From Serinicoccus chungangensis (GTDB taxonomy: Bacteria; Actinomycetota; Actinomycetes; Actinomycetales; Dermatophilaceae), in contig NZ_LQBL01000031.1 in NCBI RefSeq assembly GCF_001483745.1, positions 1 to 64,000 on the forward strand: a DNA stretch of 64,000 bases, read 5' to 3'. The number at the start of each line of letters is the position of its first letter. Position 1 is the first letter of the stretch. The notes under the pieces are model-generated. The model did not search any database, was not told the DNA's origin, and worked only from the letters and a program-made list of their open reading frames with translations. Made by a program: the position numbers and the translations under genes. Below, one piece after another: positions 52,998 to 61,737 of this stretch.

Positions 52998-53015
52998 GCA
53001 CCCCAGGATGGACCC

Positions 53016-54011
53016 ATGCGCCCCATGCTCGCCACCCCGGGGGAGGTCCCCGCCCGTCCCCCGACGGGTCCGGCGTGGGTGCACGAGATCAAGTGGGACG
53101 GCATCCGGCTGCTCGCCGACGTGACCGAGGGCCGACTGCGGCTGCTGACCCGGGGCGGGCGCGACATCGCGCACGCCTTCCCCGAGCTCGCGGCGCTGGG
53201 TGCGGTCGCCGAGGACCTGCTCCTGGACGGCGAGGCCGTCTGCCTCGTCGAGGGCCGGCCCTCCTTCAGCCACGTCGTCGAGCGGGTCCACGTGGGTCGG
53301 GGGGCCGCCGCGGAGCGCCTGGCCGCCGCCCGCCCCGCCACCTACGTCGTCTTCGACCTGCTGCGCCTGGACGGCCTCGACCTCACCGCGCTCCCGTGGT
53401 CGTCGCGTCGGGAGGCGCTGGAGCAGCTCGTCGAGGACGTGCCGGGGGTCCAGCTCTCCCCCGTCTACGACGACGGCGCGATGCTGCTCACCGCCACCCG
53501 GGAGCAGCACCTCGAGGGGGTGGTGAGCAAGCGGCGGGACGCGGCATACCACCCGGGGACCCGCAGCACCGCCTGGGTGAAGTTCCCGCACCGCGACCGG
53601 GTGTCGGTCGTCGTCGGCGGGTGGCGGCCCGAGACCGACCGCCCGGGACGCATCGGCGCGGTGCACGTCGGTCTGCCGCTGCGCGGCCCCGACGGTATGC
53701 CGCAGCTCGCCGCCGACGGGTCGCTGCGCCTGCGGTACCGCGGCCGGGTCGGCAGCGGGCTGGCCGGGCGCGCCGGCGAGCAGCTGCAGCGGCTCCTGGC
53801 CGGGGTGCCCGCCGGGGACTACCCCTTCGACGCCCCGATCCCGCCGGTCGAGGCACGCGGGTCCACCTGGCTGCGGCCGCAGGTGGTCGTCGACGTCGCC
53901 GCGCTGGGCGCCGACGGCACGGTCGGCCGGCTGCGCCAGCCGTCCTTCCAGGGCGTGCGGCCCGACCTGGCCCCGGCCGACCTGGTCGCGCCCGTCGAGG
54001 AGCCCCGGTGA
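53016..54011 (+). CDS. LigD-type ATP-dependent DNA ligase domain as a stand-alone protein
   Basis: A 331-residue DNA ligase of the LigD ligase-domain type. The nucleotidyl lysine is in VHEIKWDGIRLLADV (about residue 28). Further motifs are LLLDGEAVCL, YVVFDLLRLDGLDL, LEGVVSKRRDAAYHPGTRSTAWVKF and the OB-fold end LRLRYRGRVGSGL and LRQPSFQGVRPD. It would seal ends gathered by Ku. No phosphoesterase or polymerase domain is fused to it. The ATG at 53016 is divergent from ku, and its stop overlaps the polymerase gene by GTGA. Confidence 0.92.
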   Translation: MRPMLATPGEVPARPPTGPAWVHEIKWDGIRLLADVTEGRLRLLTRGGRDIAHAFPELAALGAVAEDLLLDGEAVCLVEGRPSFSHVVERVHVGRGAAAERLAAARPATYVVFDLLRLDGLDLTALPWSSRREALEQLVEDVPGVQLSPVYDDGAMLLTATREQHLEGVVSKRRDAAYHPGTRSTAWVKFPHRDRVSVVVGGWRPETDRPGRIGAVHVGLPLRGPDGMPQLAADGSLRLRYRGRVGSGLAGRAGEQLQRLLAGVPAGDYPFDAPIPPVEARGSTWLRPQVVVDVAALGADGTVGRLRQPSFQGVRPDLAPADLVAPVEEPR

Positions 54012-54856
54012 GCAGCCAGCAGGTGAGCGTGGCCGGGCGCACGCTGCGGGTGAGCAACCTGGACAAGGTGCTCTACCCCGCCACCGGGACCACCAAGGGG
54101 GAGGTGCTCACCTACTACGTCACCCACGCCGAGCAGATCCTGCCCGAGCTCGCGGACCGGCCGGTCACCCGCATCCGGTGGCCGGAGGGGGTGACCGGGG
54201 CCCACTTCTTCGAGAAGAACCTGCCCTCGGGGGCGCCGGACTGGCTCCCCCGGGTGACGCTCCCGACGCCCGGCTCCTCCCGGGGCCACACCCACCTCAC
54301 CTTCCCGCTGGTGACCGACCTGGCCGTGCTGGTCTACCTCGTCAACCTCGGCAGCCTGGAGCTGCACGTCCCGCAGTGGCGGGTCGACGACGACGGCGCC
54401 GCGCTGCCGCCGGACCGGCTCGTGGTCGACCTGGACCCCGGGCCCGGCGCCGGCCTGCGGGAGTGCTCGCGGGTGGCCCTGCTCGTGCGCGAGCGCCTGG
54501 AGGCCGTGGGCCTGGGGCCGCGACCGGTGACGAGCGGGTCCAAGGGCATGCAGCTGTATGCCGGGCTCGAGGGCACCCGTGGTGCCGACGAGGTGAGTGC
54601 CGTCACCAAAGCCCTCGCCGAAAAGCTCGCCGAGGACCATCCGGACCTCGTGACCGCACGGATGAGCAAATCTTTGCGCTCACACAAGGTGTTTCTGGAC
54701 TGGAGCCAGAACAATGGCGCCAAGACCACCATCTGCCCGTGGTCGCTGCGGGCACGGGAACGGCCCCAGGTCGCCCTGCCCCGGGAGTGGGCAGAGGTCG
54801 AGGCCGCGGCCTCGGGAGAGGCCGATCTCGAGCAGATCACGATGGACCGCGTCTGA
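54008..54856 (+). CDS. LigD-type polymerase (primase-polymerase) domain as a stand-alone protein
   Basis: A 282-residue archaeo-eukaryotic-primase-type polymerase corresponding to the LigD polymerase domain. The N-terminus VAGRTLRVSNLDKVLYPATGTTKGEVLTYYV, HFFEKNLPSGAPDWL, the catalytic acidic motif LVVDLDPGPG, GSKGMQLYAGLEG and the closing KVFLDWSQNNGAKTTICPWSLRARE are all present. It fills gaps or adds bases at broken ends before ligation. GTG at 54008 overlaps the ligase stop, so the two domains are made from one message. The 3' phosphoesterase domain is absent from the locus. The stretch near 54600-54720 is slightly AT-richer. Confidence 0.92.
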   Translation: MSSQQVSVAGRTLRVSNLDKVLYPATGTTKGEVLTYYVTHAEQILPELADRPVTRIRWPEGVTGAHFFEKNLPSGAPDWLPRVTLPTPGSSRGHTHLTFPLVTDLAVLVYLVNLGSLELHVPQWRVDDDGAALPPDRLVVDLDPGPGAGLRECSRVALLVRERLEAVGLGPRPVTSGSKGMQLYAGLEGTRGADEVSAVTKALAEKLAEDHPDLVTARMSKSLRSHKVFLDWSQNNGAKTTICPWSLRARERPQVALPREWAEVEAAASGEADLEQITMDRV

Positions 54857-54881
54857 GGGCCCCGCGCCGTGGACGACGAGA

Positions 54882-54918
54882 AAGGGCCGGCCTCCCCGCA
54901 CGGGGACGACCGGCCCTT
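54882..54918. terminator. Bidirectional hairpin between the end-joining genes and lsr2
   Basis: AAGGGCCGG (54882-54890) and CCGGCCCTT (54910-54918) are perfect 9-base arms. Inside them CCCCG and CGGGG form a second stem. It lies between the convergent polymerase gene and lsr2 and can serve both strands. Confidence 0.7.
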
Positions 54919-54936
54919 CTCCTGGCCTCCGAGAGG

Positions 54937-55272
54937 TCAGTGAGCCGCCGCGTAGGCGTCCTGGAGCTCCTGCGAGACGCGGCCGCGAGAACTCACCTTG
55001 TAGCCGTTCTCCCGGCCCCACTCACGGACCTTGGCGAGCTCGTCGCTACGGCCTCCGGCCGCCGCGGTGGTGCCGCGCCGCCGGGTCTGGCGACGACCGC
55101 CGGCCCGACGGGCCTGACCGATCCACGTCGCGAAGTCCTCACGCAGCTTCGCGGCGTTCTCGTCGCTGAGGTCGATCTCGTAGTGAACCCCGTCCAAGGC
55201 GAACTCCACCGTCTGGTTCGCCTCCCCACCACTGAGGTCATCCACGAGGATGACCTGCACTCGCTGTGCCAT
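54937..55272 (-). CDS. lsr2: Lsr2 nucleoid-associated protein
   Basis: A 111-residue xenogeneic silencer of the Lsr2 family, functionally like H-NS. The N-terminal dimerisation domain reads AQRVQVILVDDLSGGEANQTVEFALDGVHYEIDLSDENAAKLRE. The C-terminal DNA-binding part binds the minor groove of AT-rich DNA; homologues use an RGR motif. Here SSRGRVSQELQDAYAAAH carries that Arg-Gly-Arg. An Arg/Ala/Gly-rich linker joins them. ATG at 55270-55272 follows an AGGAG ribosome site. Its 5' region (55273-55415) is comparatively AT-rich and may be self-bound. In a genome this GC-rich, few regions in this window look like natural Lsr2 targets. Confidence 0.95.
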   Translation of the reverse strand: MAQRVQVILVDDLSGGEANQTVEFALDGVHYEIDLSDENAAKLREDFATWIGQARRAGGRRQTRRRGTTAAAGGRSDELAKVREWGRENGYKVSSRGRVSQELQDAYAAAH

Positions 55273-55415
55273 TTCTTCTCCTTTGTGCCGAGCATGCACC
55301 GCTACAGGTTGCGGCGCAGGAGAAGACTAGCGCCATTTTCTCGCTGCGCGAAAGTCAGCACATTTAGTGGGGGAATTCTCGGGAAATGCTGGCAATGCGG
55401 TCGACGTGAAGATCC

Positions 55416-55655
55416 TCACGTGCGGTCGGCGGGGTCGGCGCCCTGCCCGGGGTCCGTCGTCGCCGGGCTCGGCCCGGGCCCGCCGTCCGGGTCCACGGCA
55501 CGGTCGGCCTCCCGGTCCGCCGCCCGCTGGGCCGCCCGCTCCCGACGGTCGCCCTCGACCATGTGCTTCATGACGACGTAGAAGAGGTAGAGCAGCCCGG
55601 CCGAGGGCAGCAGCGCGGCCAGGATCATCCACCCCTCGTGCAAGATCTCGCCCAT
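55416..55655 (-). CDS. Small single-span membrane protein coupled to lysS
   Basis: A 79-residue protein with one hydrophobic segment (WMILAALLPSAGLLYLFYVVMKHMV, about 9-33) followed by a charged, Arg/Asp-rich tail (DRRERAAQRAADREADRAVDPDGG). The family is not recognised. ATG at 55653-55655 overlaps the lysS stop by ATGA, which supports translation. The tail probably faces the cytoplasm. Many actinobacteria have such a small membrane protein after lysS; function unknown. Confidence 0.7.
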   Translation of the reverse strand: MGEILHEGWMILAALLPSAGLLYLFYVVMKHMVEGDRRERAAQRAADREADRAVDPDGGPGPSPATTDPGQGADPADRT

Positions 55656-57157
55656 CAGGCCTCCGGCTTGAGGAAGGGGAAGAGGATGGTCTCGCGCACT
55701 CCGCTCCCGGTGAGCAGCATGAGCACCCGGTCGAGCCCCATCCCGAGGCCCCCCATCGGCGGTGCGGCGTACTCCAGCGCCCGCAGGAAGTCCTCGTCCA
55801 GCTGCATGGCGTCGGCGTCCCCCCCGGCCGCGAGGAGGGACTGCTCGGTGAGCCGGGCCCGCTGGATCTCGGGGTCGACCAGCTCGGAGAAGGCCGTCCC
55901 CCGCTCGATCCCCCCGATGATGAGGTCCCAGGCCTCGACCAGGCCGGGACGGTCGCGGTGCGGTCGGGCCAGCGGCTGGGCGATCGCCGGGTAGTCGCAG
56001 ACGAAGGTCGGCTGGACGAGGGTCGGTTCCACGACGTCGCCGAAGATCTCCAGGGCGACCTTGTCGGCACCCCAGCCGGGCTGGACGGGCACCTCGTGAG
56101 CCGCGGCCAGCCGCCGCAGGTCGTCGACCGGCGTCTCGACGTCGACCCGCTCCCCCATCGCCGCGGACAGGCCCTCGTAGAACGACAGCCACTCCCACTC
56201 GGCATCCAGGTCGATCGTCCCGGCCGCGCTCTCCACCTGCCGGCTCCCGATCTCGTCCGCGGCGGCCAGGATCATCCGCCGCATGAGGTCGGCCATGGTG
56301 AACTGGTCGCCGTAGGACTGGTAGCACTCCAGCATGGTGAACTCCGGCGAGTGCGTGGAGTCGATGCCCTCGTTGCGGAAGATGCGCCCGATCTCGTAGA
56401 CCCGCTCCACCCCGCCGACGACGGCCCGCTTGAGGTGCAGCTCCAGCGCGATGCGCAGGGTCATCGGCAGGTCGAAGGCGTTGAGGTGGGTGTTGAACGG
56501 CCGGGCGTTGGCACCCCCGTGCAGGGCCTGCAGGACCGGGGTCTCGACCTCGACGTAGCCGTCACCCTCGAGCACCCGGCGGACCGCCCGGGTCATGGCC
56601 GCCCGCTTCAGGACCATCTGGCGCGCGTCCTCGCGCACCAGCAGGTCGACGTACCGCTGGCGCACGCGCTGCTCCTCGGAGAGCTCCTTGTGCAGCACCG
56701 GCAGCGGCCGCAGGGCCTTGGACGCCATGCGCCAGGAGGTGGCCATGACCGACAGCTCCCCCCGGCGCGAGCTGATGACGCGGCCCTCCACGAAGACGTG
56801 GTCTCCCAGGTCCACCCACGCCTTCCACCGGTCCAGGGCGTCCTGGCCGACCTCGGCGAGGGAGAGCATGGCCTGCAGCCGGGTGCCGTCACCGGACTGC
56901 AGCGAGGCGAAGCAGAGCTTGCCGGTGTTGCGGACGAACATCACCCGGCCGGCGACACCGACCACGTCGTCGGTCTCCTCACCGGTCTCCAGGTGCGCCC
57001 AGCCCTCGCGGACCTGGGCGAGGGTGTGCGTGACCGGCACCTCGACGGGGTAGGGGTCGACGCCGGCGTCGAGCATGGCCTGACGCTTGCCCTGGCGGAC
57101 CGCGATCTGCTCGGGCAGGTCGGTCTCGGGCACGCTCGGTCGGGTCTGCTCGCTCAC
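55655..57157 (-). CDS. lysS: Lysyl-tRNA synthetase (class II)
   Basis: A 500-residue class II aminoacyl-tRNA synthetase. The N-terminal OB-fold anticodon-binding domain spans about residues 60-170 (GRVMFVRNTGKLCFASLQSGDGTRLQAML). Class II motif 1 is around VRRVLEGDGYVEVETPVLQ, motif 2 around RVYEIGRIFRNEGIDSTHSPEFTMLECYQSY, and motif 3 is GGLGMGLDRVLMLLTG. It charges tRNA-Lys. The gene is complete and normally sized, with a clean start at ATG 57155-57157. It is coupled to the small membrane protein downstream. Confidence 0.96.
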   Translation of the reverse strand: MSEQTRPSVPETDLPEQIAVRQGKRQAMLDAGVDPYPVEVPVTHTLAQVREGWAHLETGEETDDVVGVAGRVMFVRNTGKLCFASLQSGDGTRLQAMLSLAEVGQDALDRWKAWVDLGDHVFVEGRVISSRRGELSVMATSWRMASKALRPLPVLHKELSEEQRVRQRYVDLLVREDARQMVLKRAAMTRAVRRVLEGDGYVEVETPVLQALHGGANARPFNTHLNAFDLPMTLRIALELHLKRAVVGGVERVYEIGRIFRNEGIDSTHSPEFTMLECYQSYGDQFTMADLMRRMILAAADEIGSRQVESAAGTIDLDAEWEWLSFYEGLSAAMGERVDVETPVDDLRRLAAAHEVPVQPGWGADKVALEIFGDVVEPTLVQPTFVCDYPAIAQPLARPHRDRPGLVEAWDLIIGGIERGTAFSELVDPEIQRARLTEQSLLAAGGDADAMQLDEDFLRALEYAAPPMGGLGMGLDRVLMLLTGSGVRETILFPFLKPEA

Positions 57158-57229
57158 CCTCCCAGGGTAGTCGGCGACGGGCGCGCCCCCGGCACCGCGT
57201 CGGGCCCCGACCCGGTCACCGGTAGCGGG

Positions 57230-57733
57230 TCAGACGGGCAGCGTGGGCGCGGTCCGCGACCGTTCCAGGTCCAGGAGGACCTGCTTGCGCTCCACCCCGC
57301 CGCCGTAGCCGGTGATCGAGCCGTCCGCCCCGACGACCCGGTGGCACGGCACGACGATGGACAACGGGTTGCGGCCGTTGGCGAGCCCGACGGCGCGGGA
57401 GGCACCGGGGCTCCCCAGGGCGCGGGCGAGCTCGCCGTAGGACCAGGTCCGGCCGTAGGGGATGGCCCGCAGCCGGGCCCAGACCCGCTGCTGGAAGTCG
57501 GTGCCCGGTGCGTCCGTCGGCAGGTCGAAGTCGGTGCGGTCGCCCGCGAAGTACTCCTCGAGCTGCCGGGCGGTCTCCCGCAGCACCGGGGGCGCCAGGG
57601 CGGCGTCGACCGGCTCGCCCAGGTCGTCGGGCGCGTGCCGGTGCTCGGTGAAGAACACCCCGGTGAGGTGCTCGCCGTCGCTGCGCAGGCGGAGGGGTCC
57701 GACCGGGGAGTCGGTGGTGAGGTGGACGGTCAT
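57230..57733 (-). CDS. ogt: Methylated-DNA-[protein]-cysteine S-methyltransferase
   Basis: A 167-residue suicide repair enzyme that removes O6-alkyl groups from guanine. The acceptor cysteine is in IVVPCHRVVGADGSITGYGGG, preceded by the DNA-binding helix region FQQRVWARLRAIPYGRTWSYGELARALGSPGASRAVGLANGRNP. ATG at 57731-57733 overlaps the stop of the Ada/AlkA gene (ATGA), making a two-gene alkylation-repair operon. The N-terminal domain is short, as in Ogt-type proteins. Confidence 0.94.
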   Translation of the reverse strand: MTVHLTTDSPVGPLRLRSDGEHLTGVFFTEHRHAPDDLGEPVDAALAPPVLRETARQLEEYFAGDRTDFDLPTDAPGTDFQQRVWARLRAIPYGRTWSYGELARALGSPGASRAVGLANGRNPLSIVVPCHRVVGADGSITGYGGGVERKQVLLDLERSRTAPTLPV

Positions 57734-59391
57734 GAGGTCTCCTTGGGGGCCGTGGGTATGCCGTCGCCCCGGCGGGACGACGGCGCGGGGGTGGCGGGCG
57801 TGGCGGCCGTGGCGGCCGTGGCGGCCGTGGCGGCCGCGGCGGGCAGGGTCGCGGCGGCGTGGCCGGAGGCCGCCCACAGGACGGCGGCGGCGTAGCTGCG
57901 CCAGGGGCGCCAGGCCTCGGCGTGCCGGAGCAGCCCCGCGCCGGCCGGGACCCCGGCCGCGGCCGCGGTGACCTTGACGCCGAGGTCGGTGGCCGGGAAG
58001 GCGTCGGGGTCACCCAGGCCGCGCAGCAGGACCATCTCGGCCGTCCACGGGCCGACGCCGGGCAGCGCCAGCAGCGCCTCCCGGGCGTCCTGCCGGTCGG
58101 CCCCCGGCCCCAGCCGCAGGTCCCCCTCGGCGAGCGCTCGGGCGACCGTCCGCAGGGTGCGCTGGCGGGAGGCCGGCATGGCGGGCAGCTGGGCGGCGGA
58201 CGCCTCCGCGACGGCCTTCGGCGTGGGGAAGAGGTGGGTCACGGACCCGGTCATCGGCTCCGGCAACGGCTCCCCCAGCGCCCGGACGAGACGCGCCGTG
58301 TGGGTGCCGGCCGCGGCGGTGGAGACCTGCTGGCTCAGGACCACGCGCAGCGCGAGCTCGTCGGCGTCCACTGTCCCGGGGAGCCGGACACCGGGGTGCG
58401 CGTGCACGAGCGGGGCCAGTCTCGGATCGGCCGCGAGGTGCTCGTCGACCGCGACCGGGTCCGCGTCGAGGTCCAGGAGCCGCCGGCAGCGCCCGATCGC
58501 GGCGGCCAGGTCGGCGACATCGCTGAGCCGCAGGGTGACGCCCACGTGCCGATCGCCCTCGCCACCGGGGCGCAGCACGATGAGGGCGGGTCCACCCGGC
58601 AGCCGCACCGCGCGGGTCAGGGCCCCGTCGGACCACGCCTCCGGGCCCCGGACGGAGGTCGCCACGAGGTGGCCGAAGAGGCTGGGCACGTGCAGCGGCG
58701 GCCGGAACGGCAGCCGCAGGGTGATGCCCACCGGGGCGGGACCGCTCGCCCGGTCGCCCCCGGCCCACCCGCCGGACGGTCCTCCGGCCGGACGACGCCG
58801 CCCGGCGGCGCGCAGCTCGGAGGGCGCGGCGGCATACACCTCGCGCACGGTGGCGTTGAAGGAGCGGGTGCTGGAGAAGCCGGCGGCGTGGGCGACGTCG
58901 ACCATCGGCAGCGTCGTCCCCTCGAGGAGCAGCCGCGCGGCCTGGGCACGTTGCGCCCGCGCGAGGGCGAGCGGCCCCGCGCCCAGCTCGGCCTGCACGA
59001 GCCGCTCGAGCTGGCGCACGGAGTACCCCAGCCTGGCCGCCAGGCCGGACACCCCCTCCCGGTCCACCACCCCGTCGGCGACGAGCCGCACCGCCCGGGC
59101 CACGACATCACCCCGGACGTGCCACTGCGGGGACCCCGGCGTCGCGTCCGGGAGGCAGCGCTTGCAGGCCCGGAAGCCGGCCCCCTGGGCGGCGGCGGCA
59201 CTGGGGTAGAAGCGCATGTTGCGCACCTTCGGCGTGATGGCCGGACAGCTGGGGCGGCAGTAGATCCTCGTGCTCAGCACCCCGGTGACGAACCAGCCGT
59301 CGAACCGGGGGTCCTTGCTGCGCACGACCGCGGCGCAGCGGTCGTGGTCGAGGTGGAGGTGAGGGGTGGGCACCCCTCCATGGTGCGACAC
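57730..59391 (-). CDS. Ada-AlkA fusion: methylation sensor and 3-methyladenine DNA glycosylase
   Basis: A 553-residue three-part protein. Residues about 15-85 are the Ada zinc domain (DPRFDGWFVTGVLSTRIYCRPSCPA, then RACKRCLPD). Residues about 95-195 are an AraC-type HTH (LAARLGYSVRQLERLVQAELGAGPLALARAQRAQAARLLLE). Residues about 220-510 are AlkA, with helix-hairpin-helix LPGVGPWTAEMVLLRGLG and the catalytic Asp in FPATDLGVK. It should sense methyl phosphotriesters and excise alkylated bases. The C-terminus ends in an Ala/Thr/Pro tail encoded by a 9-bp tandem repeat. The start is GTG 59391, or possibly GTG 59376; neither has a strong ribosome site. Confidence 0.9.
   Translation of the reverse strand: MSHHGGVPTPHLHLDHDRCAAVVRSKDPRFDGWFVTGVLSTRIYCRPSCPAITPKVRNMRFYPSAAAAQGAGFRACKRCLPDATPGSPQWHVRGDVVARAVRLVADGVVDREGVSGLAARLGYSVRQLERLVQAELGAGPLALARAQRAQAARLLLEGTTLPMVDVAHAAGFSSTRSFNATVREVYAAAPSELRAAGRRRPAGGPSGGWAGGDRASGPAPVGITLRLPFRPPLHVPSLFGHLVATSVRGPEAWSDGALTRAVRLPGGPALIVLRPGGEGDRHVGVTLRLSDVADLAAAIGRCRRLLDLDADPVAVDEHLAADPRLAPLVHAHPGVRLPGTVDADELALRVVLSQQVSTAAAGTHTARLVRALGEPLPEPMTGSVTHLFPTPKAVAEASAAQLPAMPASRQRTLRTVARALAEGDLRLGPGADRQDAREALLALPGVGPWTAEMVLLRGLGDPDAFPATDLGVKVTAAAAGVPAGAGLLRHAEAWRPWRSYAAAVLWAASGHAAATLPAAAATAATAATAATPATPAPSSRRGDGIPTAPKETS
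57800..57837. repeat. 9-bp minisatellite in the Ada-AlkA 3' end
   Basis: Four consecutive near-perfect copies of GTGGCGGCC encode an Ala-Ala-Thr repeat on the minus strand near the protein's C-terminus. The copy number is a multiple of a codon, so length changes by slippage would keep the frame. Confidence 0.85.
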
Positions 59392-59422
59392 CCGGCCCGG
59401 CGGGTCTAGCAGGAAAACGACA

Positions 59423-60547
59423 TCACGGCACGGGCTCCCCGTCGGCCACCTTCTGCCGCACGCGACGGCGCTCGGCCAGCACCCCGGCCTCGAAGGTGGC
59501 GGTGACGAGCAGGGTGAGCCCGACGAGCGGCAGCACGAAGATCACCATGACGATCTCGAAGCCCTGGAGCGCCTCGTGCCGGGTCGCATTGAGCACGACA
59601 AAAGCGGTGTAGGCGAGGTAGAGCAGCACGAAGAGACCGCCCTCCCACCGCGCGACCGTGAAGCCGGTGAAGACCACCGGCGCGAGCGCCACCGAGGCGG
59701 CGACCATGAGCGGGATGTCGAGGGCGATCGCCGGGAAGGGCACCGGCAGCCCGCCGGAGGAGATGATCGCCGGCACCCCGAGCACCAGACCGATGTTGGC
59801 GATGCAGCTGCCGACGACATTGCCGACCGCGAGGTCGCGCTCGCCGCGGACCGCGGCGATGACGGAGGCCGCGAGCTCGGGCAGCGAGGTGCCCACGGCG
59901 ACCACGGTCAGCCCGACGACGAGACCGCTGACGCCGAGCGCCTCGGCGATGTTCACCGCACCCGCCACCAGGAGGTTGGCACCGAGCACGAGCAGCGCCA
60001 CCCCGGCGACGACGAGACCGAGAGCCGGCAGGACCCCCATCGGCTCCCCCTCGCGGGACGCGGGGGCCCGACGCTTGCGCAGCTCCCGGCGCTGCTTCCT
60101 CCGGCTGACCACCACGGTGAGGACGGTGTGGGCGACCATGACGACCAGCAGGATGAGCCCCTCGACGGTCGTGATCACCCCGTCGAGCGCGACGAGCAGC
60201 AGCGCCACCGACAGTCCCACCATGACGGGCACGTCGATCTTCACCAGCTGCTCGCGCACCGTGAGCGGCAGCACGAGTGCCGCGATCCCGAGGATGAGCA
60301 GGATGTTGGCGATGTTGGAGCCGACGACATTGCCGACCGCGAGCTCGGGCTGCCCGTCGAGGACCGCCCCGACGGTGACCGCGAACTCCGGGGCGGAGGT
60401 CGCGACGGACACCACGGTCAGGCCGACCACCAGGGGGCTGAGACCAAGGCGGGTGGCGAGGTTGGAGGCCCCTCGCACCAAGAGCTCCCCGCCCACGACG
60501 AGCAGGACGAGGCCGCCCAGGATCCGGGCGATGTCGAGAAGGTCCAC
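59423..60547 (-). CDS. Calcium/sodium antiporter family protein (CaCA)
   Basis: A 374-residue membrane protein of the cation/calcium exchanger family, related to E. coli YrbG. Two alpha-repeats are visible: LVVGLTVVSVATSAPEFAVTVGAVLDGQPELAVGNVVGSNIANILLILG in the first half and LVVGLTVVAVGTSLPELAASVIAAVRGERDLAVGNVVGSCIANIGLVLG in the second. About ten helices flank a basic cytoplasmic loop (SRRKQRRELRKRR). I prefer GTG 60545-60547, which has an AGGG site at about eight bases and gives a family-like start (DLLDIARILGG). ATG 60566-60568 is possible and would overlap the divergent methyltransferase start. Confidence 0.88.
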   Translation of the reverse strand: MDLLDIARILGGLVLLVVGGELLVRGASNLATRLGLSPLVVGLTVVSVATSAPEFAVTVGAVLDGQPELAVGNVVGSNIANILLILGIAALVLPLTVREQLVKIDVPVMVGLSVALLLVALDGVITTVEGLILLVVMVAHTVLTVVVSRRKQRRELRKRRAPASREGEPMGVLPALGLVVAGVALLVLGANLLVAGAVNIAEALGVSGLVVGLTVVAVGTSLPELAASVIAAVRGERDLAVGNVVGSCIANIGLVLGVPAIISSGGLPVPFPAIALDIPLMVAASVALAPVVFTGFTVARWEGGLFVLLYLAYTAFVVLNATRHEALQGFEIVMVIFVLPLVGLTLLVTATFEAGVLAERRRVRQKVADGEPVP

Positions 60548-60566
60548 GATGCGGCACCCTAGTGCC

Positions 60567-61733
60567 ATGAGCCTCCCGGCACCTCCCCACGGGACCACGG
60601 TCTGGGAGCCGGCGTGGCAGGAGGCGCTCTACGGCCCCGGCGGCTTCTACCGCGCCAGCGCCCCGTCCGCGCACTTCGCGACCTCGGCCCAGGGCATCCC
60701 CGGGGGTGGGGAGCTGCTGGCCGCGGCGGTCGTCGCCCTCGCGCACCGGCACCGCTGCCGGCGCGTCGTCGACCTCGGGTGCGGCCGCGGCGAGCTGCTG
60801 ACGCAGGTCCGGCGGCTGGACCCGTCGCTGCACCTGACCGGGGTCGACGTCGTCGCCCGACCCGCGGGGCTCGACGTCGACGCGTGGCTGGTCTCCCCCG
60901 GCGGTGCGGCCCTGCCCGACGGGCTGCGGGACCTCGGGGCGACGCTGGTGCTCGCGCACGAGTGGCTCGACGTCGTCCCGTGCCCCCTCGTGGCCCGCGA
61001 CGAGACCGGGGTATGGCGCTCCCTCACCGTCGCCCCGGACGGCACCGAGCACCTCGGTCCGGTCCTGCGCGGCGACGACCTCGCCTGGGTGCGCCGCTGG
61101 CTCGACGACCACGGCGCTGACGACGACGGCGAGGCGACGGCCGCACTCGTACGCAGCAATCCTCCCTCCGGGGTGATGCATCGCGGCAGAGGAACACCTC
61201 CTGCAGGTGAGTGGTGCCGGCGCGGTGAGGTGGGTCGGCCGCGGGAGGCCGCGCTGGCCGACCTGGTCGGCCGGGTCCGCAGCGGCCTGCTGGTGGTGGT
61301 CGACTACGGCCACACGGCCGACGACCGGCCACAGGACGGCACCCTCACCGGCTTCCGCGGCGGGCGCGAGGTCGCCCCGGTGCCCGACGGCAGCTGCGAC
61401 CTGACGGCCCACGTCGCCGTCGACGCCCTGCTCGCCTCGCTCCCTGACCCCCACGCCGGACACGCTCCGGGCACGCCGCCGCCCGGTGCGGGACGGCCGG
61501 GAGGCCCGCCGCGGCTGGTCCGCCAGCGCGACCTCCTGGGCGAGCTCCTCGGCGACCCCGGACCGCCGGTGCCGCACGCGCTCTCCCGGAGCGACCCACC
61601 GGCATACCTCGCGGGGCTCGCCCGGCGCGCCGCCCTGACCACGCTCACCGGCGGGGCCCTGGGCGACTTCTGGTGGCTGCTCGTGCCGGTCCCACCAGAG
61701 CCCGGCGACGCCGCGGACCCGGGCATAGGGTGA
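60567..61733 (+). CDS. MidA/NDUFAF7-type SAM-dependent methyltransferase
   Basis: A 388-residue class I methyltransferase. The SAM-binding motif is [30 protein letters not shown] (near residue 70). The later segment [50 protein letters not shown] matches the MidA/NDUFAF7 family, whose mitochondrial member symmetrically dimethylates an arginine of the NDUFS2 (NuoD) subunit of complex I. The start ATG 60567 overlaps the divergent antiporter's alternative start. Around residues 190-217 is an in-frame insertion of different composition. It lies four bases upstream of an orphan nuoD-like gene on the same strand, so its likely substrate is encoded next door. This is inference. Confidence 0.85.
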   Translation: MSLPAPPHGTTVWEPAWQEALYGPGGFYRASAPSAHFATSAQGIPGGGELLAAAVVALAHRHRCRRVVDLGCGRGELLTQVRRLDPSLHLTGVDVVARPAGLDVDAWLVSPGGAALPDGLRDLGATLVLAHEWLDVVPCPLVARDETGVWRSLTVAPDGTEHLGPVLRGDDLAWVRRWLDDHGADDDGEATAALVRSNPPSGVMHRGRGTPPAGEWCRRGEVGRPREAALADLVGRVRSGLLVVVDYGHTADDRPQDGTLTGFRGGREVAPVPDGSCDLTAHVAVDALLASLPDPHAGHAPGTPPPGAGRPGGPPRLVRQRDLLGELLGDPGPPVPHALSRSDPPAYLAGLARRAALTTLTGGALGDFWWLLVPVPPEPGDAADPGIG

Positions 61734-61737
61734 GGGT

